Shown here in pieces: positions 34,888-44,149 of a stretch of DNA of 64,000 nucleotides. The notes below the pieces were generated by a model. It was not told the DNA's origin. It was given only the letters and a program-made list of their open reading frames with translations, and searched no databases. The translations under genes and the position numbers were made by a program. The stretch comes from Clostridiales bacterium (GTDB taxonomy: Bacteria; Bacillota; Clostridia; Oscillospirales; Acutalibacteraceae), in contig DUNN01000012.1 of assembly GCA_012839345.1 (NCBI GenBank), positions 1 to 64,000 of the forward strand, read 5' to 3'. Positions within the stretch are counted from its first letter, which is position 1. The number at the start of each line of letters is the position of its first letter.

Positions 34888-35724
34888 TCAACCCTTTACA
34901 GCACCGGCAGTCAGGCCTTCCACCAGTCTTTTCTGTGCAAAGAAGAACATAATGCAGACCGGGATAATGGTAATAATTCCACCTGCGGTCAGCAAATCCC
35001 ACTGTACGCCAAGCTGACCGATCAGGTTTTTCAGCGCAACCGGTATGGTCCGGTTTGCCTCATTCGTAAACATAACAGCGAACGTATACTCGTTCCATGA
35101 AGTCATGAAGATATAGACCCCCGTTGCAACCAGGCACGGAATCAGAATCGGAAGAATAATCCGGAGAAAGGCCTTCGCGCGATTGCAGCCGTCAACCAGC
35201 GCGGCTTCCTCCAAAGACATAGGAAGATCGTTCAAATAGCCGTTGAGCAGCCAGACGGAAAACGGGATGGTGAACGTTGTGTAGGAAAGGACCAGCGACA
35301 TGGGGGTATAAAGGATTCCAATGTTCCTCATAATGGAATACAGGGGAATCAAAAGCAATACCGTTGGGAACATGTTGTTGGTCAAAAACAGCATCATAAA
35401 CGCTTTTCTTCCCTTAAAGCGGTAGCGGGAGAACGCGTAAGCGGCAAGCACGGAAACCGCAAGTGAAAGTATAGTGGTAATGATAGCGACCACAAAGCTG
35501 TTGGACATTGGTTTTAAAAAGTTAAAGTCGACAAAAAGCTTATGGTAGGAATCGAAGGTCGTATGCATCGGCCAGTACGTGACGGTACTGCCATACAGTT
35601 CCTGTTCCGGTTTCAGGGACGTGACCAAAGTCCAGTAAAACGGGAAAAGCAGAAAAACAAGGAGTACCAGAAGCGGGAGGTACAGGGTGAAAATTTTTAA
35701 AGTCTTATTTTTGCTCTCTCTCAT
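34888..35724 (-). CDS. Carbohydrate ABC importer permease (MalG type)
   Basis: This 278-residue permease has six helices and the CUT1-family EAA loop (PMSLEEAALVDGCNRAKAFLRIILPI). It pairs with the MalF-type permease at 35726. AGGAGG lies before the ATG and overlaps the upstream stop. No ATPase gene is in this operon, so a shared MsmX-type ATPase encoded elsewhere is inferred. Confidence 0.92.
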   Translation of the reverse strand: MRESKNKTLKIFTLYLPLLVLLVFLLFPFYWTLVTSLKPEQELYGSTVTYWPMHTTFDSYHKLFVDFNFLKPMSNSFVVAIITTILSLAVSVLAAYAFSRYRFKGRKAFMMLFLTNNMFPTVLLLIPLYSIMRNIGILYTPMSLVLSYTTFTIPFSVWLLNGYLNDLPMSLEEAALVDGCNRAKAFLRIILPILIPCLVATGVYIFMTSWNEYTFAVMFTNEANRTIPVALKNLIGQLGVQWDLLTAGGIITIIPVCIMFFFAQKRLVEGLTAGAVKG

Positions 35725-35725
35725 T

Positions 35726-36604
35726 TTACGCCTCCTGATTCTTAAACATATTCTTCAAATAAGGGACGGCCACCAGTAAAAGAAGCAGGGTCAGCAAAAT
35801 GGACATAGCCGAAGAGTAGCCCAGATTCAGCGAGTTCGCCTTGTTAAAGATATAAACGCTCAGCGTCTGGGAAGAGTAGGCCGGGCCGCCGCCTGTCATA
35901 TTGAAAATAACGTCTACGGAATTTGCCACCCAGATAATACGGAGCAACGTCGTTACGTAAATCGTATTTTTTATAGAAGGAATTGTAACCCGGAACAGCT
36001 GCTGCAATTTGTTGGCGCCATCAATATCGGCCGCCTCGTACAATTCGTTCGGAACCCCCTGAAGGCCAGCCATCAACATGAGGGCAAAGAACGGAATGCC
36101 CTGCCAGATAATGGTGACAACCACGGACGGGAACGAAGTACTTTCCTGTGCAAGGTATGGTATTTTATCCTGAATCAGATGAAGTCGCAATAAAATATCG
36201 TTTAAGACACCGTAACTGCCGTCGTAAATCCATCGCCACATCAGGCCAATCAGCACGCCCGGTGTGACCCACGGGATTAAGCTAATGGAACGGGCAATTC
36301 CTCTGCCTTTAAATTTTCTATTCAAAAGCAACGCCAAAATAAAACCAAATATGAACTGGAACCCTACACCAAATATTACCCATAATGCGGTCCGAACTAG
36401 AGAGGACCAAAACAAGGAATCCTGAAAAACCTCCATGTAATTTTCCAAACCGATAAAACCGATTTGAGACGGTCTTCTAAGGTCATAACTCTGAAAGCTC
36501 ATTAAAATTGCGTTTACAGCAGGGACAAAAACCACTGCTAAAATTACAATCAGCGCCGGCGCTATCAGCAAATACGGCCAAATCGTCGTCTTCTTGTGCA
36601 GCAA
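35726..36604 (-). CDS. Carbohydrate ABC importer permease (MalF type)
   Basis: This protein of about 292 residues has six helices (TTIWPYLLIAPALIVILAV first) and the EAA loop (NELYEAADIDGANKLQQLFRVTIP). A TTG at 36604 with GAGGTG 5 bases upstream is the preferred start; a GTG at 36658 would add 18 residues but lacks a site. It is one half of the CUT1 translocation pore for the substrate captured by the lipoprotein encoded upstream. Confidence 0.9.
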   Translation of the reverse strand: MLHKKTTIWPYLLIAPALIVILAVVFVPAVNAILMSFQSYDLRRPSQIGFIGLENYMEVFQDSLFWSSLVRTALWVIFGVGFQFIFGFILALLLNRKFKGRGIARSISLIPWVTPGVLIGLMWRWIYDGSYGVLNDILLRLHLIQDKIPYLAQESTSFPSVVVTIIWQGIPFFALMLMAGLQGVPNELYEAADIDGANKLQQLFRVTIPSIKNTIYVTTLLRIIWVANSVDVIFNMTGGGPAYSSQTLSVYIFNKANSLNLGYSSAMSILLTLLLLLVAVPYLKNMFKNQEA

Positions 36605-36694
36605 ACCAATCACCTCTTTAAAATCCGGGGCCGCAATGTTTTTCAATTGCGACCCCACAAAGACATCCTAAATCTACCGATTGAACCAAATTAG

Positions 36695-37987
36695 TTATTT
36701 TTTTCCGTAAAGACCTTCCTGCAAAGTTTTCATGGCATCTGCTGCCGAAGTTTTCCCGGAAAGAGCCGACGCAACCGTATTCGGCCAAGTTGTGTTAATC
36801 CATTCGGTCGTAGTATCAAGAATCGGGAAGATACCGGCGCTGAACTGTCCTTCAATAGAAACCTTCATAAATTCATTATTCTGGAATTCATCCATTTGCT
36901 GTACGCGTTTGCTGACCGGAACGTTGCCTGTGGTCACGCACCAGGTTTCCTGTCCTTTGCCGGTAGCAAGGTAAGCCAGCCACTCGAAGGCCGCGTCCTT
37001 ATTCTGGCACTTTTCAAAGATGACGTTTTCCGTGTCACCCATGGAAGTCCACTGCTTTTTGCCTGCTGGGAAGGGGAATGCCGCGACATCGTCGCCGAAG
37101 GTTTTCACCATGTCCTTGGAAGAGCCAATGTGGTGAATGGTCATTGCTGTCTTGCCGGACTTGAAGTTCGCAATAATTTCATTAAAACCGTCGGTTGGAG
37201 CGGTTTTCGGCGCGTAGCCGTTTTTATAAAGATCGATGAAGTCCTGCATACCGGCAATCGCTTCGGGGGTGGTGAGGTTCTCAAAGTCGCCGCCGCGCGC
37301 CCAGACAAAGCTGCCCCACGGTTCCTGGCCGCCCTTTGCGCCTCTCATGCCAAAGCCGTAAACATCGATTTTTCCATCGCCGTCGGTATCTCTGGTCAGC
37401 TTTTTGCAAGCCTCAAGGAATTCATCGTACGTTTTCGGCACGCTTACGCCCGCCGCCTTGAACATGGACGGACGATAGTACACGTAAAGAACCTGTGTGT
37501 TCCATGGCATTACATAAATGCTGTCGGAACCGCCGGCCTGCTTCATCGTATTGTACAGGCTGGGATCAATATCGTCTTTGTCCTTCCAGTTTGCAATATA
37601 ATTATCTAGGTTTGCCAAAAGTTTGTTTGAAGTGAAAAGCGGAGTAGAAGTAAGCTTCCAGGCCGCTGTATCCGGGCCGCCGCCGCCCATGGCTGCTGTA
37701 AACAGGTTTTCGCTGTAAGCGCCGCCGTCCCAAGGATATTCCTGAGCGACGACTGTGATGTTGGATTTATTGGTAGCGTTAAAATCTTTTACCATTTCCT
37801 GCATCTTAGCGGAATAGTCCGAGTTGTCCGCCCAATACCAATGTGTGATGGTAACCGGCTTGCTTGCTGCGGACGAAGTCTCCGCTGCGCTGGACGCAGG
37901 CTGTGATTCGGCGGGTTTCTGTGCGCACGCAGTCAACATTGTCATCGACATTGTCAACGCAAGAGTAATCGATAAGAACCTTTTCAT
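36695..37987 (-). CDS. Sugar-binding lipoprotein of the ABC importer
   Basis: This 430-residue extracytoplasmic solute-binding protein has a lipoprotein signal peptide (MKRFLSITLALTMSMTMLTAC, lipid-modified Cys at about 21), a Ser/Ala linker, and then a family 1 binding fold beginning PVTITHWYWADNSDYS. The Trp-rich YW.A start and DGKIDVYGFGMRG are typical of oligosaccharide or sugar-derivative binders. AGGAGG lies 6 bases before the ATG. It immediately follows the regulator. Confidence 0.92.
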   Translation of the reverse strand: MKRFLSITLALTMSMTMLTACAQKPAESQPASSAAETSSAASKPVTITHWYWADNSDYSAKMQEMVKDFNATNKSNITVVAQEYPWDGGAYSENLFTAAMGGGGPDTAAWKLTSTPLFTSNKLLANLDNYIANWKDKDDIDPSLYNTMKQAGGSDSIYVMPWNTQVLYVYYRPSMFKAAGVSVPKTYDEFLEACKKLTRDTDGDGKIDVYGFGMRGAKGGQEPWGSFVWARGGDFENLTTPEAIAGMQDFIDLYKNGYAPKTAPTDGFNEIIANFKSGKTAMTIHHIGSSKDMVKTFGDDVAAFPFPAGKKQWTSMGDTENVIFEKCQNKDAAFEWLAYLATGKGQETWCVTTGNVPVSKRVQQMDEFQNNEFMKVSIEGQFSAGIFPILDTTTEWINTTWPNTVASALSGKTSAADAMKTLQEGLYGKK

Positions 37988-37989
37988 AC

Positions 37990-38682
37990 TTATCCTCCTG
38001 TAATATTCATATCCTCCATGGTTTGCCTTAAATGCTTTTCTGTTTCAAATTTGGCGGCATCAGCATTATGGTTCACAATTGCATGGAAAATATGTAAATG
38101 ACTTTGAATGGCTCGTTCATAACTTCCCGGTACGTTTGCTGTTTCCAGATAACCTTCCTGAATGGATTCGCAGATAATCGGCAGAATCCGATACAAAACA
38201 TCGTTTTGAGTACACTCCGCTACCGTTTTATGAAAGGCAACGTCATACGGAGTGTGGTTGCTCCTGTCGCTTCCTGCAAGTTCAATTTTATGGATAATTT
38301 GTGCAAGCTGGTCTATATTGGCTTGAGTTGCCCTTTGCGCCGCCAGATAAGCGATCTGTGGTTCAATCATCATTCTGGTTTCCAGCAGATTGGTCAACAG
38401 CTTTTTTTGATTCGTGAATTCCAACCCCAAAGGATCTTTTCCCAGGCCGGGCTGCATGGTAATAAATGTACCCTTACCACGCTGTATTTCTACAACATTT
38501 TCCGCAATCAGAAGCTTGACGGCCTCACGCACGGTGGAACGGCTCACTCCAAACATCTTTCCTAATTCGCTTTCGCTTGGAAGTCTGTCGCCCGGCTGCA
38601 TCTTTTTATCCACAATCATTTCACGCAGCCGTTTCGCCGCTATGACAGAAAGTTCCTTCGGTACTGTTAAAATTTGACTCAT
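37990..38682 (-). CDS. FadR-subfamily GntR regulator of the sugar operon
   Basis: This 230-residue protein has a winged helix (AAKRLREMIVDKKMQPGDRLPS, then SESELGKMFGVSRSTVREAVKL) and an FCD effector domain with metal-binding His/Asp residues (YDVAFHKTVAECTQND, HLHIFHAIVNHN). FCD regulators often sense sugar acids or related carboxylates. The ATG at 38682 follows GGGAGAG; the longer frame would run through the operator and is rejected. It is the first gene of the importer operon and is probably autoregulated. Confidence 0.9.
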   Translation of the reverse strand: MSQILTVPKELSVIAAKRLREMIVDKKMQPGDRLPSESELGKMFGVSRSTVREAVKLLIAENVVEIQRGKGTFITMQPGLGKDPLGLEFTNQKKLLTNLLETRMMIEPQIAYLAAQRATQANIDQLAQIIHKIELAGSDRSNHTPYDVAFHKTVAECTQNDVLYRILPIICESIQEGYLETANVPGSYERAIQSHLHIFHAIVNHNADAAKFETEKHLRQTMEDMNITGG

Positions 38683-38734
38683 TTTTGAATCTCTCCCAAA
38701 AACGCCCCGGATAACACAAGGCTTAGTAGATATT

Positions 38735-38797
38735 CGTCTGATGTATGACATCAGACGTCTTTAATTATGACTCATTTTTATAAAAAGTCAAATATCA
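38735..38797 (-). promoter_or_regulatory. Promoter and palindromic operator of the sugar operon
   Basis: A perfect palindrome has 10-bp arms CGTCTGATGT (38735-38744) and ACATCAGACG (38748-38757) around ATG. Just upstream on the minus strand are TTGACT and CATAAT with 16 bases between. A second partial copy of the half site (GTCAGAC twice) lies at about 38828-38843. Confidence 0.75.
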
Positions 38798-39238
38798 TGT
38801 GCAAAAACTAAGCGCTAGCATTATACCTGTCAGACGTCAGACCAGCTACAATACGATCCTCACCTCCTATCAAACATTCTGAAGGTTCTGAAATGTGTTC
38901 AAAAGTTTGTTTGTATTTTGAATTTTTTTGTCGACTTTATTATAACTGGTCCTATTTTGATATGCAACACATATATTTTTCAGTTTTAGAACAACGTTCT
39001 ATTTTTTATTAAAAACCGTCAATATTCGCTGGTGTAGTTCTAAACTCAAATATAATATATTCAATAATCTAGTTGACTTATCATTTATTACTAATATTTC
39101 GGTCGAACTTCGTAGGTTTTTGACAATAATGATATTATTCTTAAAATTCAATAATTGCATTCTATTGCGGTTCCGTCACCCTGTTTGTGAACAAAATTTG
39201 CTTTTTCGAAAAATCCAGTTCTTTTCGGCCAAATGGCA
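38798..39238. other. Intergenic region between two regulator genes
   Basis: The region is AT-rich, between the LacI gene terminator and the FadR-type promoter. Apart from the partial operator half sites at about 38828-38843, no gene, RNA or repeat was recognised. Confidence 0.4.
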
Positions 39239-39273
39239 AAAGCGGAACTGCCCGTGCAGGGCAGTTCCGCTTT
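39239..39273 (-). terminator. Terminator of the LacI-family gene
   Basis: AAAGCGGAACTGCCC and GGGCAGTTCCGCTTT surround a 5-base loop, followed on the minus strand by TGCCATTTGG. Confidence 0.75.
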
Positions 39274-39291
39274 CCTGTTCTGTCTATGTAG

Positions 39292-40308
39292 TTAATCGGT
39301 GGTACCGCGAAGAATCAGTTTCCCGTCAAACAAAACCTGGCTGTTTACCGGATTTCCGTTGATTTTGCTAATGATAATCTGCGCCGCGTGCCGCCCCAAT
39401 TCCCGAATTGGCTGGCCGATTGTGGTAAGGGCCGGTTCATAGATTTCATCTAGAAACAGATTGTCAAAACCGACTACGTTAATATCCCTTGGGACCTGTA
39501 CTTGGCATTCTTTCAGCTGCTTTACACACCCCAAGGCAATCAGGTCGACTGAAGCCAAAACCGCATCCGGGCGGTCATCCAGCCCGGCAAAATAGCTGCC
39601 GGCCATGCAGCCTAATTTAATATAATCCGAAGTGTGGTTGCGGCATTCTTCCTGGTGAATCCATTTTTCATTATAAGGCAGTCCGCATTCCTTGAGTCCC
39701 ATTAAATATCCCTCGTACCGCTCGTTTACAACGTCAATCTGCTTTACATTCCGAATATAACCGATTTTTCTTTTCCCGCGCTGATAGAGGTATTGTACCG
39801 CTTTTCTGGTGCTGTTGAAGCCATCGGTACAGACATAGGAAAAATCCTTTGGGTCGCTGAATACCCGGTTCATGAAAACGACCGGGATGTTTCTGGAAAT
39901 ATCCTTTAAAAACTCAACCATCTTCGGATTGTTCTCGTATGTATTGTAAATAATTCCGTCCACTCTGCGGCGGATTAGTGCCCTGGTATATTCCAGTTCA
40001 GACGTTGAACTTCTTTCGGTGTTGCAGACCAGAACCATGTACCCGTTTTTCAGTGCAACATCTTCCGCACCCTGAAACATTTCACTGTAAAAAATATTGC
40101 TGTATTCCGGTACAAGCATGGCGATGGTATGGGTTCTGCCGGTTCGGATTCCCTGGGCGAAATAGCTGGGGGAATACTCCAGTTTTTTCATAGCGGCGTC
40201 AATTGCTGCCTTGGTTTCGGCCTTCACTGGTCCGGTTCGATTGAGCACCCGCGATACGGTTGACTTTGAAACGCCAGCTTCTCTGGCGACATCAATAATG
40301 GTAGCCAT
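39292..40308 (-). CDS. LacI-family transcriptional regulator
   Basis: This 338-residue repressor has the LacI helix-turn-helix and hinge (TIIDVAREAGVSKSTVSRVLN) and a periplasmic-binding-like sensor domain (IAMLVPEYSNIFYSEMFQGAED, VVGFDNLFLDEIYEPALTTI). GAGAGGA precedes the ATG. A typical LacI operator, TGAGAACGTTCCCA, lies at 40333-40346 in its own upstream region, suggesting autoregulation. Its likely targets are neighbouring carbohydrate genes; the MFS permease next to it is one candidate. Confidence 0.93.
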   Translation of the reverse strand: MATIIDVAREAGVSKSTVSRVLNRTGPVKAETKAAIDAAMKKLEYSPSYFAQGIRTGRTHTIAMLVPEYSNIFYSEMFQGAEDVALKNGYMVLVCNTERSSTSELEYTRALIRRRVDGIIYNTYENNPKMVEFLKDISRNIPVVFMNRVFSDPKDFSYVCTDGFNSTRKAVQYLYQRGKRKIGYIRNVKQIDVVNERYEGYLMGLKECGLPYNEKWIHQEECRNHTSDYIKLGCMAGSYFAGLDDRPDAVLASVDLIALGCVKQLKECQVQVPRDINVVGFDNLFLDEIYEPALTTIGQPIRELGRHAAQIIISKINGNPVNSQVLFDGKLILRGTTD

Positions 40309-40332
40309 AACAAATTCCTCTCTTTTTCATTT

Positions 40333-40346
40333 TGAGAACGTTCCCA
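40333..40346. promoter_or_regulatory. LacI-family operator
   Basis: TGAGAACGTTCCCA, a near-perfect palindrome with central CG, 25 bases before the LacI start. Confidence 0.7.
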
Positions 40347-40790
40347 ACCTCTGCTCCAAGGTCAGCTCTGTCTTGTATAGCGGTTTTAAATGGCAGTTCA
40401 TGTTGCGCGACAGCCGGGAAAGACTCATAAACGAAAAACCTCACAAGAAAATTCCTGCACCGCTTCGGGATGCAAATTTCTTCGCAAAAACCCGAAACAA
40501 GCCGCAGGAATAAAGTAGAAAAGGTATGGTACCACCTAAATCATTTTTATTTTATCAAGAATCTCGATAAATTGGAACTCATTTTTTATTAATAATATAC
40601 TTTTTTACTCCCGTTCTGTCAATGATATAAATAAAAAACTTTATAAAATGATATCATAAAATATTCACAAATGATTGTTTTTAGCTATCAGTTTCATGTA
40701 TGATGATTTCACAGAATACATTTAGTATTCGTTTCATCAACAATATTGATATTATGTTATCCCCGAAAAGTAGAATCCTCTTAAAGCGTA
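40347..40790. other. Intergenic region, nothing recognised
   Basis: This stretch of about 440 bp lies between the LacI gene and the end of the MFS gene. It is AT-rich toward its right end. No coding region, RNA gene or convincing terminator was seen. Confidence 0.4.
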
Positions 40791-42050
40791 TTAATTTGTG
40801 GGAGGTTCAGCAGGGAGCGAATCCAGATCCGCTTCCCCTTTTTGATCCGTTTTCTGGGTGGCGAAGAGACCGATTGCCAGCCCCAAAGCAGAAAAAATCA
40901 AACCGGCCAAAAGCATTCCGCCCACGCCCGGACCATCCAAAAGCCATCCTCCGAAAAGGCTGGCAACCACTCCGCCTACCGTAATGGCTGTTGTGACAAA
41001 GGCCTGTCCCTTTGCGTGGTCTTTCTGCTGAATAATCGTATTGACATAATAAACCGATGCCGGGATAAACAGTGCGTATGCGCCGCATTGAATCAGCTGT
41101 GCCGCATACCAGGTCCATACGTTTGTGGCGAACAGGGTAACCGCCGCTTTCACCATAAAGAAAAGAAGCGAAAATTTCAGAATCGAACTACACCGGAATT
41201 TCTTCATCAGAAAAGCAAAAATGGACATGGCAGGCAACTCAATCGCTGCGGCCAGACCGATTGCAATCCCCATTTCCCGTTCCGTACCCCCGACATTCTC
41301 GGTAATCTGAATCGGGAAATTATTAATCATGGTATGGGAGCAGAACGTCAGGGAAACAGCGACCATCAGCAGAAAGAATCTTCGATTTTGTGAAATAAAC
41401 GCAATCAGGCCCGAAGAATTCTGATTCAAATCCGGGGCAGGAACCGGGTCGGCCTTCGCAGAGGGAAGGTGCTGTTCTGCCCCCTTTGGCAGTTTCTGCC
41501 GCTTAGTAAGCATTAAAATGGATATTCCAAGCAAGACAGACAGCACAGTAGAAAAAACAGAAAGGAAATCCGTTCCCAAGGATTGAACCAGGGAACCAAG
41601 TATGACGGAAAAAACAGCAAACGCCATAGAACCCATTCCACGGGCAAATCCGAAATTAAACGGAACCCCCTGGTTAATCAGCTGCATTCCCAGCGAGTTG
41701 AGCAGCGGCTGCAGGGTAAAAAGGACCGTCAGCTCCAAAACAAGGAGTACCCCAAGCGCCGCAAAGCAATTGGATAAAAGAATACGGCCCGCGGCAAGCA
41801 GACCGGCAAAAAAAGCAAGTAGCGCCGACAGGCTTTGAATGGATATCTTGCTGGTATGATCCGCGAACGATGCCACCGCGGGCTGCGGGACCACTGCAAA
41901 AATATTGGCCAGGGCCAGAATCAGGCCGATCTGACTGTTGCTGAAGTGTTTGGAAAGCAAAAATACAGAGGCAAAATTCAAACTGCTGCACATAATCGAC
42001 CAATAGCAGCAGTGTATCAACGAATATTTCGCCGTCAACTGAAACGTCAT
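40791..42050 (-). CDS. MFS transporter (sugar:H+ symporter-like)
   Basis: This protein of about 419 residues with twelve helices has the layout of LacY-like or nucleoside/sugar symporters (SLIHCCYWSIMCSSLNFASVF as helix 1, GFARGMGSMAFAVFSVILGS, and the second half from RFFLLMVAVSLTFCSHTMI). The start is uncertain: MTFQLTAKYS (42050) fits the family but has a poor ribosome site, and an ATG 34 codons upstream is possible. It sits beside a LacI regulator, consistent with sugar uptake. Confidence 0.78.
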   Translation of the reverse strand: MTFQLTAKYSLIHCCYWSIMCSSLNFASVFLLSKHFSNSQIGLILALANIFAVVPQPAVASFADHTSKISIQSLSALLAFFAGLLAAGRILLSNCFAALGVLLVLELTVLFTLQPLLNSLGMQLINQGVPFNFGFARGMGSMAFAVFSVILGSLVQSLGTDFLSVFSTVLSVLLGISILMLTKRQKLPKGAEQHLPSAKADPVPAPDLNQNSSGLIAFISQNRRFFLLMVAVSLTFCSHTMINNFPIQITENVGGTEREMGIAIGLAAAIELPAMSIFAFLMKKFRCSSILKFSLLFFMVKAAVTLFATNVWTWYAAQLIQCGAYALFIPASVYYVNTIIQQKDHAKGQAFVTTAITVGGVVASLFGGWLLDGPGVGGMLLAGLIFSALGLAIGLFATQKTDQKGEADLDSLPAEPPTN

Positions 42051-42254
42051 TTTTTGAGTATTAATTTTCAAAGCCGCCTTTTTTAAAATTTTGGAACACG
42101 ATTCAAAAAACAAAAGCAGACCGATTATATCAGTTTCGAACATCCTTTGCAAGCGATTCCGAAAATCAATCCAATTTATCGCTTCTGCGCAACCAATTCC
42201 TGTAAAGTATCATAACAGATTGTTGCTTTATTTAAAAATTATACATTTTGTAAA

Positions 42255-42298
42255 TAAAAATTACCCCCGAAACCGATTGTTCCTCAGAATTTCGGGGG
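42255..42298 (-). terminator. Terminator of the M42 peptidase gene
   Basis: CCCCCGAAA and TTTCGGGGG close a hairpin followed on the minus strand by TAATTTTTATTT. Confidence 0.8.
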
Positions 42299-42307
42299 TG
42301 GTAACTA

Positions 42308-43336
42308 TTATTCCTGTCCTATGTAAAGCTCCAACAGGCGCAGCGTATTTCGAACGCCGTCCACATGGGAACGTTCGTACCCGTGGGAGGCATAGACCCC
42401 GGCTCCGATCAACCCGTGCTTCAGGTCATACCCGGCGGCAAGTGCAGCATCCGCATCCGAACCATAATATGGATACACGTCCACGGCAAAATCAAGTTGT
42501 CCCTTTTCTGCGCAGCGAATCAGGTTCGTGGTCACCTCATAATTATAGGGCCCGCGGGAATCTTTGGCACAAATACTAACCATCCGCTCGGTGCAGGTAA
42601 GGCCTTCCCCTACACATCCCATATCTACGCTGATGATTTCCGACGCATCCTCCGGCAGGGCGCCGCAGGCACCGTGATCGACTTCCTCATAGACCGTGAT
42701 AAACACGTAAACCTTCCGTTTTAATGCAATCTTTTTTTCGTGAATTTCCTTTGCCAAGCCAAGAAGAATTGCAACGGAAAGCTTATCATCCAAAAAACGG
42801 CTTTTAATGTACCCGCTCTCTGTAATCGTTGTGCGGGGATCAAAACAGACAAAATCTCCGTTCCGAATTCCCAATGCCTCCGTATCCTTTTTCTCTGTCA
42901 CGGCTTCATCCAGAACAATCTCCATCTCATCGAACGTCCGGCTTTGTTTGGAATAATCGTCGTTCACATGGACCGAGGGGTCGTTCATTTGAAGGGTACC
43001 TTCAAAAACCCGTCCGAAACGGGTGCGGATTCGGCAATTTTCCGTTTCACAGTTGTTAGCATTCAACCCGCCGATGTTTGTAATCCGAAGTCTGCCGTTC
43101 TTTTTAATTTCGGCTACCATGCCGCCAAGAGTGTCAATATGTGCCGAAAGAATCAGCGGGTCGCCCTCCCCGCCCAAGTCGCACACCACACAGCCTTTTT
43201 TCGTCAGATACGGCGAGTAGCCAAGCTTTTTCAGCTCATTCGTCGTATATTCGGTGACTTCCGCGGTAAAACCGCTTGGGCTGTCAATTGCCGTCAGATT
43301 TTTGAGCTGCTTTATAATTTCATCTAAAGAATTCAT
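42308..43336 (-). CDS. M42-family metallopeptidase
   Basis: This 342-residue cytosolic aminopeptidase usually forms large tetrahedral assemblies that degrade peptides. Metal and catalytic motifs appear in order: LSAHIDTLGGMV, FLDDKLSVAILLGL, VYEEVDHGACG (catalytic Glu pair), and SVDMGCVGEG. The ATG at 43336 follows GGAAAGGACG; the 53 extra upstream codons of the open frame lack support. It is monocistronic. Confidence 0.9.
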   Translation of the reverse strand: MNSLDEIIKQLKNLTAIDSPSGFTAEVTEYTTNELKKLGYSPYLTKKGCVVCDLGGEGDPLILSAHIDTLGGMVAEIKKNGRLRITNIGGLNANNCETENCRIRTRFGRVFEGTLQMNDPSVHVNDDYSKQSRTFDEMEIVLDEAVTEKKDTEALGIRNGDFVCFDPRTTITESGYIKSRFLDDKLSVAILLGLAKEIHEKKIALKRKVYVFITVYEEVDHGACGALPEDASEIISVDMGCVGEGLTCTERMVSICAKDSRGPYNYEVTTNLIRCAEKGQLDFAVDVYPYYGSDADAALAAGYDLKHGLIGAGVYASHGYERSHVDGVRNTLRLLELYIGQE

Positions 43337-43586
43337 ATTATGTTCGTCCTTTCCTGTTAAGTCATAACGTTTGAAAAGATTGCCTGTGCATCTTCCGCGT
43401 TTTGAGTCCGGCATCCGGTTTCGGATCATTGACGACGCAGGTGCCGTATCCTTTATCATATCACGATTCCCATAAAACTCAATAGATGCCAGCAAAAGCG
43501 TTCCGTGATAATTTTTCTTTCAAATACACCTTAAGATACAGCCGAATTGGAACAGGAAGCATAAAATGGACCAGGAGGTGTTACCT

Positions 43587-44093
43587 TTGTCTACCGAAAC
43601 ACAGTTCAGTCAGTTTATTGAGTTGCTAAAAAGCCGCCCGGATGCTTACGCCAATGTAAAAGGAAGTGACGACTACCCTAATTTGGAAGGAACGATTTTC
43701 TTTTATCAGCTTTCGGACAGCGTGATGGTCATCGCGCGCGTAAGCGGTCTTCCAAAAGGCGAGGGAGCCTGCCCATCCTCCATATTTGGATTCCATATCC
43801 ACGAGGGCCGTTCCTGCAGTGGAACCGCGGAATATCCTTTTGTAAGCTCTGGCCCGCACTATAATCCAACCGGTTGTCCCCACCCCGCTCACGCGGGCGA
43901 CCTGCCACCCTTGTTCGGCAATCACGGATATGCATTTACCGCTTTTTTGACCGATCGCTTTACTGTCAACAACATCATTGGCCGCACCGTCATAGTGCAC
44001 GCTTCGCCGGACGATTTTACAACCCAGCCGGCTGGAAACTCGGGCACAAAAATCGCCTGCGGGCTGATTGTGCGGAACACCGGGGCCATGTGA
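43587..44093 (+). CDS. sodC: Superoxide dismutase, Cu/Zn family
   Basis: This 168-residue protein has the SodC beta-barrel motifs GFHIHEGRSC (copper His pair), GPHYNPTGCPHPAHAGDLPPLF (zinc site) and GRTVIVHASPDDF, with GNSGTKIACGLI and the disulfide cysteines. There is no signal peptide, so it appears cytosolic, unlike most bacterial SodC. The TTG at 43587 is chosen because AGGAGGTG lies 8 bases upstream, while the ATG at 43566 has no site. It is transcribed alone, inside element 1. Confidence 0.85.
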   Translation: MSTETQFSQFIELLKSRPDAYANVKGSDDYPNLEGTIFFYQLSDSVMVIARVSGLPKGEGACPSSIFGFHIHEGRSCSGTAEYPFVSSGPHYNPTGCPHPAHAGDLPPLFGNHGYAFTAFLTDRFTVNNIIGRTVIVHASPDDFTTQPAGNSGTKIACGLIVRNTGAM

Positions 44094-44149
44094 ATTTCTT
44101 TTCCTCAGGGAGCGCAGAAAACGCCTCCCTTTTTTATTAACCTCGAATA

